Shown here: one piece after another, positions 6,926-11,922 of the stretch
Numbering within the stretch: the first letter of the stretch is position 1
Layout of the letters: each line of letters opens with the position of its first letter
Assembly (NCBI GenBank): GCA_003136335.1
Contig: PLEA01000543.1
Span: 11,606 to 24,649 of the forward strand
From: Acidobacteriaceae bacterium
Lineage (GTDB): Bacteria; Acidobacteriota; Terriglobia; Terriglobales; SbA1
Direction of reading: 5' to 3'
Length of the DNA: 13,044 nucleotides
Program-made: the position numbers and the translations under genes
Notes under the pieces: model-generated
Seen by the model: the letters and a program-made list of their open reading frames with translations, nothing else
Databases searched by the model: none
Told to the model about the DNA's origin: nothing

Positions 6926-7945
6926 TCAACCGCCCTTCGTAGAGACGTTGTTTGCAACGTCTCTCTCGACAGCCGCCAGAAATGCCGCCAATTCCGCCGG
7001 AATCGGACTCTCAAGCGCAATCCGCTCCCCCGTCCGCGGATGTGCCACTTCCAACCGCGCCGCATGCAGAAAATTTCGCGCCAGCGAAATCGCGCAACCC
7101 TCGTCCGTCGCACGGCCGCGCCTTGCTCGCATCTCGCGCGGCGCGCCGTACAACACATCGCCCACCACTGCATGCCCGAGCGACGCCATGTGCACGCGAA
7201 TCTGATGAGTCCTGCCCGTATCAATCTTTACTTCAACCAGCGTGAACTTGCCAAACGCCGTGTCCAGCCTTCGGACCACGGTGTAGTGCGAGATCGCATC
7301 CCGCCCGCCCGTCCCCCGCGTCGTCATCCGTATGCGCCGCACCCGGTCCCGGCTGATGCTAGCCGCGATCGTTCCGCGATCTTTCTTCACCCACCCGTGC
7401 ACCAGCGCCACGTAAGTCTTCTTGACCTCGCGCCGGGCAAACTGCGCCGCCAGCTTGCGATGCGCTTCATCATTCTTCGCCACCACGATCAGCCCGCTGG
7501 TCTCTTTGTCCAGCCGGTGCACAATCCCCGGCCGCATCTCCCCGCCCACGGCAGACAGACTCGCGAAATGATGCAGCAGCGCATTCACCAGCGTCCCGCG
7601 ATTGCGCAGGTCTTCCGTCGCGCCCGCGCCCGCATGCACCATCATTCCCGCAGCCTTGTTGATGACCGCCAGATCGTTGTCCTCATAAACAATGTCCAGC
7701 GGAATCTCCTCGGCAATGGCGCGCAAAGGAGCCCGCTCGGCCGAGCCGAGCACGCTAACGCGCTCGCCGCCCCGCAGCTTCAGCGAAGCCTTCGCGGGCG
7801 CATCGTTCACCAAAATCTTCTGTTCGGAGATAAGCTGCTGCACCCGCGCCCGGCTCAACTCAAGATGCGCCGCCAGCAACTGATCCAGGCGCTTGCCGGC
7901 ATCGTCAGCCGCAACAGAAATAAGAATTGGGAATCCTTCCGACAC
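6926..7945 (-). CDS. RluA/RluD-family 23S rRNA pseudouridine synthase
   Basis: 339 residues. An N-terminal S4 RNA-binding domain (about 16-62, KRLDQLLAAHLELSRARVQQL) is followed by the pseudouridine synthase domain. The catalytic motif is GIVHRLDKETSGL, with Asp146 in HRLD as the nucleophile. The downstream KKTYVALVHG and GRTHQIRVHMASLGHAVVGD blocks are also typical. Such enzymes convert uridines to pseudouridine in 23S rRNA; RluD itself modifies helix 69, but the exact target here cannot be read. The start is a GTG without a strong ribosome site. The last residues (ERDVANNVSTKGG) are encoded by a dispersed palindrome at 6941-6964, so the natural C-terminus seems to have been extended by a repeat insertion. 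It is first in the minus-strand run and divergent from the gene at 8174. Confidence 0.93.
   Translation of the reverse strand: MSEGFPILISVAADDAGKRLDQLLAAHLELSRARVQQLISEQKILVNDAPAKASLKLRGGERVSVLGSAERAPLRAIAEEIPLDIVYEDNDLAVINKAAGMMVHAGAGATEDLRNRGTLVNALLHHFASLSAVGGEMRPGIVHRLDKETSGLIVVAKNDEAHRKLAAQFARREVKKTYVALVHGWVKKDRGTIAASISRDRVRRIRMTTRGTGGRDAISHYTVVRRLDTAFGKFTLVEVKIDTGRTHQIRVHMASLGHAVVGDVLYGAPREMRARRGRATDEGCAISLARNFLHAARLEVAHPRTGERIALESPIPAELAAFLAAVERDVANNVSTKGG
6941..6964. repeat. Perfect 10-bp-arm palindrome, family shared with 11436-11459
   Basis: AGAGACGTTG, loop TTTG, CAACGTCTCT: ten paired bases with no mismatch. It lies inside the last codons of the pseudouridine synthase gene and is preceded by TCGT, as is the second copy at 11436-11459. 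It could act as a transcript-stabilising hairpin between this gene and the VWA gene, but it has no T-run. Confidence 0.85.
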
Positions 7946-8159
7946 TCGCAGGGAAGAATACTACAGGCTATCTCAGGAAATCGGCCGTCCAACGTCGAGC
8001 GGAAGGCGTAGTCGGGTGGAACGTGATTTCGACAAACTATCTTTCAAATTGACCTCGAAGGGTGTCTAATCTCACGCATCGGCATTCGCTCGCTATCGGC
8101 TTGTTTGATCCGCTGGACTTTTTGCAACGGGCTAATTGGCGTTGGCCCCGACTGACATC

Positions 8160-8167
8160 GGAGGAGG
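8160..8167 (+). promoter_or_regulatory. Strong ribosome binding site
   Basis: GGAGGAGG six bases before the ATG at 8174. The rest of the 228-bp gap from 7946 shows no repeat and no promoter I can defend. Confidence 0.8.
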
Positions 8168-8173
8168 AAAATC

Positions 8174-8719
8174 ATGACGACAAGACATAGTCGCGTGATT
8201 GCGATTCTAGGCCTTCTGCTCACGTACCCGATTTTGCGCGGGACTGCTCAGGCCGCGCCGCCCGGTATTACGGTTCCGGCTGGAACGAAGCTCAACACGC
8301 TCAAATACAGTGACACTTCTGGGACAGCCGTCCAGCTCAAGCCGGCCGAGCAAGTGGCCTTCCTCTTCGTGTACGGCATCCAGAATTTGGAAAGTAATTG
8401 TCTTAGCACGTTCTTCGGCGGTCCCGGCAGGCTTTGTTCTTTGGACGAGTTGGTGAAAGGAGTGCGCGGGAAGAGCGGGACCATTGGCTTGAACACAGAC
8501 CCGGCGCAGGACTCCAACTATCGGTACAACGTGGAGATTATCGGCATGGCCTGCGTGATTACGGGTCTACCCCAACGGGAGGGCCTTGGCGCATTCGCTT
8601 ATATCGGATCGCCAAGCGGCATGCACGGCGATTTCTATTACAATCCCGACGGAGCGGACATGACCAAAGCGAAAATGCTGGGCGAACTGGGATATTCGGG
8701 AAAGGGCTTCACCCGCTAA
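8174..8719 (+). CDS. Exported protein of unknown function with pseudopilin-like C-terminal half
   Basis: 181 residues. Residues 1-27 form a clear Sec signal peptide (VIAILGLLLTYPIL, then GTAQA followed by APP). The mature part is about 154 residues with three cysteines and no membrane segment. I do not recognise a named family. From about residue 90 it reads CSLDELVKG, LNTDPAQDSNYRYNVEI, GLGAFAYIGSP and GDFYYNPDG. The order (helix-capping CSLDEL, a short NYxY strand, then a small Gly/Tyr-rich end with YYNPDG) resembles the C-terminal body of acidobacterial PilA or GspG-like pseudopilins. The prepilin-type N-terminus is absent and a cleavable signal takes its place. This resemblance is pattern-based inference only. 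It stands alone: divergent from the pseudouridine synthase gene and convergent with lgt. Confidence 0.82.
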   Translation: MTTRHSRVIAILGLLLTYPILRGTAQAAPPGITVPAGTKLNTLKYSDTSGTAVQLKPAEQVAFLFVYGIQNLESNCLSTFFGGPGRLCSLDELVKGVRGKSGTIGLNTDPAQDSNYRYNVEIIGMACVITGLPQREGLGAFAYIGSPSGMHGDFYYNPDGADMTKAKMLGELGYSGKGFTR

Positions 8720-8760
8720 ATCGCGCGCCCATCGCTCTTGATTCGTGATCTTTTCTCGGT

Positions 8761-9573
8761 CTACCGCGTCGCGCTAACCGCCCGCGCCGGCACCGTCTTT
8801 GACCCGGGCCGCAACCACCAGATCAATCCGCCACCGATCACCAGTCCAATGGCGATCAACTGCGTGCCCGTCATCGCGCCGCCAAACACCGAGCCGCGGC
8901 CGGGATCGTCGCGCAGATACTCCAGGAAGAATCTGGCGACGCCGTAGATGAACATGAACGCGCCAATCACCTGGCCATCAAACTTTCTGCGCTTGAGCAG
9001 CCACATGAGGAAGAAGAAATTCGCCAACTCCACTGCCGACTCGAACAACTGTGTCGGTTCGAGCGGCACGCCCAGCGGCGTTCCGGTAATTGAGTTCGCC
9101 AGCGGATTGTGAAAGACCACTCCCCACCAGTGATGCGTCTCTTTCCCGTAGCAGCATCCCGCGGCGAAGCAGCCGATGCGGCCAATCGCGTGTCCCAGCG
9201 CGAGGCCGGGCGCAAACGCGTCGCAAGTCCCCAGAGCCGGCATCTTGTTTTTCCAGACGTACCAGGCCGCCGCCACAAACGCGGCCAGCAGGCCGCCAGA
9301 AAAAACTCCGCCCGCCTGTAGCGTATTGATGCTGAAAATCTCGCTGGGGCGAGCCGAGTAGTAGCTCCACTCATTCACTACGTAAAGCACCTTGGCCCCG
9401 ACAATGCCGCACAGCACCACCAGAATTCCCAGGTTCCAGGCCTTGTCGCCGTCAACTCCCATCCGTTCGGAATTGCGCACACTGATCCATAATCCGATCA
9501 GGACGCCCATGGAAACCAGGAATCCATACGTCGGCAGGAAAAACTTTCCCAAATGAAAGAGTTGCGGATACAC
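8761..9573 (-). CDS. lgt: Prolipoprotein diacylglyceryl transferase
   Basis: 270 residues, usual length, with about seven membrane segments. It transfers diacylglycerol from phosphatidylglycerol to the lipobox cysteine of prolipoproteins at the cytoplasmic membrane. The N-terminus is typical (YPQLFHLGKFFLPTYGFL). The Lgt signature is GHAIGRIGCFAAGCCYG, with Arg132. Other conserved blocks are EPTQLFES with Glu178 and GVARFFLEYLRDD with Arg214 and Glu218. The segment GGVFSGGLLA has Ser where Escherichia coli Lgt has its functionally important His103, as far as I can align by eye. The start is GTG at 9573; the family-typical opening residues support it despite a weak ribosome site. It is convergent with 8174-8719, and 466 bp of non-coding DNA lies upstream of it. 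Confidence 0.94.
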   Translation of the reverse strand: MYPQLFHLGKFFLPTYGFLVSMGVLIGLWISVRNSERMGVDGDKAWNLGILVVLCGIVGAKVLYVVNEWSYYSARPSEIFSINTLQAGGVFSGGLLAAFVAAAWYVWKNKMPALGTCDAFAPGLALGHAIGRIGCFAAGCCYGKETHHWWGVVFHNPLANSITGTPLGVPLEPTQLFESAVELANFFFLMWLLKRRKFDGQVIGAFMFIYGVARFFLEYLRDDPGRGSVFGGAMTGTQLIAIGLVIGGGLIWWLRPGSKTVPARAVSATR

Positions 9574-9660
9574 AGTTTAATTAGATGCGGGAAACCAGGG
9601 ATTTGCTACTTGGACAGTCTAACAGGAAAACCCGAGCGCGCTGTTGCCGCGTCCGGCATT

Positions 9661-9684
9661 CGCGGGCGAGGTGCCCGCGCCACA
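9661..9684 (-). repeat. Dispersed GC-rich repeat, copy 3
   Basis: On the minus strand it begins TGTGGCGCGGGCACCTCGCC and ends CGCG. It shares the TGTGG, C-GGGC, CC-CGCC and GCG positions with the copies at 2299-2333 and 2389-2423. It forms its own near-palindrome (CGCGGGCGAG against GTGCCCGCG). Confidence 0.65.
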
Positions 9685-9919
9685 CAAAACAAAATCAAAG
9701 CCGACCCACTGTGCCGTGTGACGGGCCGAGAATGAACCCGTCGGTAGACGTTGGGAACCCGCCGAGACCCTTTAGGCATCTCCGCATGACGGAGCGTCGC
9801 ACACCGGATCCTAGTTCGAGTCGAGTCCCCGTTCATTCAGCATTGGTTCAAAAATCGGTTACCGCCATCACCAACCCGGCAGGCCGGCTTTCACTCTGGA
9901 TGCTAGGCAAATCTCGCGC

Positions 9920-10002
9920 GCTTGGCAAGGGGAAGAGCGCAAAAAGTTGGCAGGCCGCTTGCTACCAAAGTAACGCCCGGTTCGCAAATGGGCTTGCCAA
10001 GC
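9920..10002 (-). other. Structured sequence, possible small RNA or structured 3' UTR
   Basis: GCTTGGCAAG at 9920-9929 is the exact reverse complement of CTTGCCAAGC at 9993-10002, 63 bases apart. Competing with it, on the minus strand, CCCGGT and ACCGGG (near 10006 and 9977) can form a local hairpin. It lies just downstream of the zapA/VWA transcription unit. Because 6S RNA genes often sit next to zapA, I considered 6S RNA, but I could not fit the full closing stem, central bubble and apical stem. Kept as a weak structural observation. Confidence 0.25.
9941..9968 (-). terminator. Possible intrinsic terminator of the zapB-zapA-VWA unit
   Basis: On the minus strand TTGGTAG (9968-9962) pairs with CTGCCAA (9953-9947), including one G-U pair, with an eight-base loop. 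It is followed by C and five T (9946-9941). It lies about 70 bases after the stop of the VWA gene, in the right orientation. The stem is short, so the call is tentative. Confidence 0.45.
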
Positions 10003-10039
10003 ACCGGGAACATGGGCGCGCCCGCTCCGGTGGGTGCGC

Positions 10040-11113
10040 TCACTCCTTAGTCCCTTCGGCCCAATAGCTGCTGCGCGCCAGCACGGTGCCATCCTCCGCG
10101 TCTTTCGATTGCACTTGCGCTTGCATCCGCAATCGCACTCGAATCTGATGCAATCCGGGATGCGGATTTTTCGGCGCGAAACTCAGCAGATAGCGGCTGT
10201 GCAAGTGATTGGTAAAGTCGTTCATCCGCACTTCAAATTTCTTTCGCGTCGCGAACAGTTCGTACTCCCCGCCAGTCATGGAAGCGATCGTGCTCGGAAC
10301 ATTCTTCTTCATGGCCTGCGCCGTCTGGTACAAGAGATCCATGAAGTCGACGCCCTGGTGCATCTCGTTCTTGTTCGTCCCGCGGCCGGTGTCGAGGATG
10401 TTGGAGAGCGCGGGCGAAAACGCCAGAGCGTACATCACGGCATTGCTCTGCCCGATCGCCGCCACGGTGTCGTCAATCTTTACGTGGCTGCCGTGATCGC
10501 GCGTTTCGCTGATCAGCAGCAGCACGCGTAGCCGCTCTTCCGGTTCCTGCTTGAGCAGGTTCACCGAAGAGTCGATCGCATCCAGAATCACCGCACCTCC
10601 ATCTCCCGGTTGCAGATTTCTCAAATCGTCTTCCACCAGGCTCGCATCCTTCGTAAAATTCCTCGTGATTTCAACCTGGCTGTCGAACTCGACGACGGCG
10701 ACTCGGGCCGTTCCCAGGCTGAACAGCGGGTCCAGCATCGACTTCAAGCCCTGCATTCGTGGAAACTCGTAGGCGGCCCGGCGGCCTCGCTGAATCGCCA
10801 CGACCAGCGAGATGGGCTGCCCCTCCGGTGCCTCATCCAGGCGGGCCGCTTGCTCCACCCCATCGTCTTCGACAACGAAATCCTTGGCCTGCAGTCCATA
10901 CACAATTCCCCCCTGCTGGTCTTTCACCAGCGCTGGAACCAGCACCACATTGGATTGGGAACGGAGAGTGGTTTCCTGAGGAAGCGCAATGCTGCCGAGC
11001 AAGGTCAAAACGAGCAGGGTCAAAACAGGTAGGAGCAAAACGAAAAAGCTGGTCCCGGCGCGCCGCAAATTATCCCGCCTTGCGTTTTTCGCCCAGAACC
11101 TCATCCAGCGCAT
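10040..11113 (-). CDS. Secreted VWFA-related protein with degenerate MIDAS, overlapping zapA
   Basis: 357 residues from the ATG at 11113. A signal peptide-like segment follows LRRAG (SFFVLLLPVLTLLVLTLLG). The family lead-in is recognisable (VVLVPALVKDQQGGIVYGL, AKDFVVEDDG). At the VWA metal site all elements are altered: where paralogues have DxSxS it reads QRGRR (108-112), the loop Thr is Ala in GGAVILDA, and the third-site Asp is Glu in LLISETRDHGS. It still ends with HSRYLLSFAPKN and RSSYWA like its relatives. Metal-dependent ligand binding is therefore unlikely. The ATG lies 44 bases inside zapA. A TTG at 11068, one base after the zapA stop and five bases after AAGGCGGG, gives a more normal signal peptide (LRRAGTSFFVL) and may be the true start. 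Coupling to zapA translation is likely either way. Confidence 0.88.
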   Translation of the reverse strand: MRWMRFWAKNARRDNLRRAGTSFFVLLLPVLTLLVLTLLGSIALPQETTLRSQSNVVLVPALVKDQQGGIVYGLQAKDFVVEDDGVEQAARLDEAPEGQPISLVVAIQRGRRAAYEFPRMQGLKSMLDPLFSLGTARVAVVEFDSQVEITRNFTKDASLVEDDLRNLQPGDGGAVILDAIDSSVNLLKQEPEERLRVLLLISETRDHGSHVKIDDTVAAIGQSNAVMYALAFSPALSNILDTGRGTNKNEMHQGVDFMDLLYQTAQAMKKNVPSTIASMTGGEYELFATRKKFEVRMNDFTNHLHSRYLLSFAPKNPHPGLHQIRVRLRMQAQVQSKDAEDGTVLARSSYWAEGTKE

Positions 11114-11405
11114 CTGCTAATAGATGCGCCCGCTTCAGATAATCGGTTGCCCCGCTGTCCTGCCTTTTCTTGAGCAAGTGATATTCATCGGCAATATTCA
11201 GTGCAGCCAGCACGGCCAGCCGCACCGTATCAATCGTATTGGTCGCCTCGGCCACGGCGCGCATCTTGGCGTCCACATACTCCGCCAGCTTCAGAATGTA
11301 CTCTGGATCGGACCCGCGCAAGTTGTACGCCTGGTCAAAAATCTCCACCCGCACGCTGGAGTTCTGCGGGTCCCTCACCATCTGATCCTTGGTCGCAGTA
11401 GCCAT
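11070..11405 (-). CDS. zapA: Cell division protein ZapA
   Basis: 111 residues. Family pattern: VRVEIFDQAYNLRGSDPEY, then LAEYVDAKMRAVAE, then DTVRLAVLAALNIADEYHL. The last block is the most conserved part of ZapA. ZapA is a small cytosolic protein that binds FtsZ filaments and promotes their bundling at the Z ring. The frame is open further upstream, but the ATG at 11405 has GGAGAAAT ahead of it and begins just before the conserved domain. The longer reading would translate a palindromic repeat. It follows the ZapB-like gene by 74 bases and overlaps or abuts the VWA gene downstream. The order coiled-coil protein then ZapA supports the division role. Confidence 0.93.
   Translation of the reverse strand: MATATKDQMVRDPQNSSVRVEIFDQAYNLRGSDPEYILKLAEYVDAKMRAVAEATNTIDTVRLAVLAALNIADEYHLLKKRQDSGATDYLKRAHLLADALDEVLGEKRKAG
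11074..11081 (-). promoter_or_regulatory. Ribosome-site-like sequence at the zapA/VWA junction
   Basis: AAGGCGGG on the minus strand within the last codons of zapA, five bases before the TTG at 11068. It supports the later start for the VWA gene and coupling to zapA translation. Confidence 0.45.
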
Positions 11406-11410
11406 AAACC

Positions 11411-11418
11411 ATTTCTCC
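11411..11418 (-). promoter_or_regulatory. Ribosome binding site of zapA
   Basis: GGAGAAAT upstream of the ATG at 11405. It decides against the longer open frame that reaches 11483. Confidence 0.65.
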
Positions 11419-11435
11419 GTGGGGTCGTAACTCGT

Positions 11436-11459
11436 AGAGACGTAGCTCGCTAGGTCTCT
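11436..11459. repeat. Imperfect palindrome between zapB-like gene and zapA, second copy of the 6941-6964 family
   Basis: AGAGACGTAG, loop CTCG, CTAGGTCTCT: nine of ten arm positions pair. Like the copy at 6941-6964 it is preceded by TCGT and shares AGAGACGT on one side and GTCTCT on the other. Only the centre differs. It occupies the 74-bp spacer of the division operon. Confidence 0.75.
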
Positions 11460-11479
11460 CTCTCGGCAATCATTAGCCC

Positions 11480-11767
11480 TCAACTGGCCTCAGCAATCGA
11501 CTCGATCTGTTGCAGCATCTTCTCGACACGCCCGCGAATCTCTTCCCGCTCCTTCTTCAACCGAACCGTCTCCCGGCGCAGCGTTACCAGTTCCTCTTCC
11601 CGGTCCTGCATTTGCTGCCGCAACCGGTGCGCATCGCGTTCGGCCACAGCCTGGGCCTGCCGCGCCGCTTTGTACATCTCTATGGTGCGATAGATTTTGT
11701 CTTCGAGCGCCTGAAAATCGTCTGCCGGAACCTGTTCTGACACCTGTTCGACCGCATTCAAAGCCAT
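11480..11767 (-). CDS. ZapB-like coiled-coil cell division protein
   Basis: 95 residues from the ATG at 11767, which has GGGGAAGAG seven bases upstream. After a short N-terminus (MALNAVEQVSEQVPADDF) nearly the whole protein is predicted coiled coil. It starts with LEDKIYRTIEMYKAARQAQ and continues with the charged heptads of VTLRRETVRLKKEREEIRG. The LEDKIYRTIE start and the position directly before zapA fit proteins annotated as ZapB, which link to ZapA at the division site. The similarity to the Escherichia coli protein is one of size and coiled coil rather than strong residue identity, so I leave the symbol empty. The frame is open further upstream into a dispersed repeat, which is unlikely to be coding. 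Confidence 0.82.
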   Translation of the reverse strand: MALNAVEQVSEQVPADDFQALEDKIYRTIEMYKAARQAQAVAERDAHRLRQQMQDREEELVTLRRETVRLKKEREEIRGRVEKMLQQIESIAEAS

Positions 11768-11808
11768 GATTGCACTCTTCCCCGCCAGGGTTTCTGAAAC
11801 TTCTTCGC

Positions 11809-11814
11809 AGTATA
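11809..11814 (-). promoter_or_regulatory. Candidate -10 element for the zapB-zapA-VWA unit
   Basis: TATACT on the minus strand, 41 bases before the ATG at 11767. No good -35 is present at 16-18 bases. A small CCACA/TGTGG hairpin (about 11817-11830) lies in the spacer position, and could be an operator-like site or chance. Confidence 0.4.
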
Positions 11815-11849
11815 CTCCACATCTTTGTGGACAGCTTATCCATACTTTT

Positions 11850-11888
11850 GTCATTCCGAGCGCAGCGAGGAACCTGCTGTTCGCCGGA
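11850..11888. repeat. Dispersed repeat with TCATTCCGAGCGCAGCGAGG core
   Basis: The stretch beginning GTCATTCCGAGCGCAGCGAG and continuing AACCTGCTGTTC matches a repeat word I recall from intergenic DNA of many bacterial genomes. In reverse it yields the well-known spurious peptide FLAALGMT. Only one copy is visible here. It fills the gap between the ZapB-like gene and the aminotransferase gene. Confidence 0.6.
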
Positions 11889-11922
11889 AGCATCTCTGCA
11901 CCCTAGGTGAGCAAACAGCGAA

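Larger units (their letters stand above)
9574..10039. other. 466-bp intergenic region between the zapA/VWA cluster and lgt
   Basis: No credible gene on either strand. It holds a copy of the GC-rich dispersed repeat (9661-9684), a terminator-like hairpin (9941-9968), and inverted repeats around 9920-10002. The middle (9690-9900) shows nothing I can name; reading frames there lack family resemblance and any ribosome site. The lgt promoter should lie near 9580-9640, where an extended -10-like TGTTAGACT on the minus strand is the only candidate, without a matching -35. Confidence 0.6.

Noticed and set aside
7040..8011. 323-codon open frame on the plus strand
   Set aside because: Mirror of the pseudouridine synthase gene, rich in Arg/His/Pro, with no ribosome site or motif.
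9690..10039. 6S RNA next to zapA
   Set aside because: Position is suggestive but I could not build the closing stem, central bubble and apical helix; kept only as a weak structured-region note.
9585..10067. 160-codon plus-strand frame in the large intergenic region
   Set aside because: Composition is Arg/Ser-rich and unlike neighbours, it runs through a dispersed repeat and the terminator-like hairpin, and it has no ribosome site.
11406..11483. N-terminal extension of zapA to 11483
   Set aside because: The extension would translate the palindromic repeat and overlap the ZapB-like gene end; the ATG at 11405 has its own ribosome site and fits the family start.
11768..11893. N-terminal extension of the ZapB-like gene
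   Set aside because: The added residues include SRFLAALGMTK, the known spurious translation of the dispersed repeat at 11850-11888.
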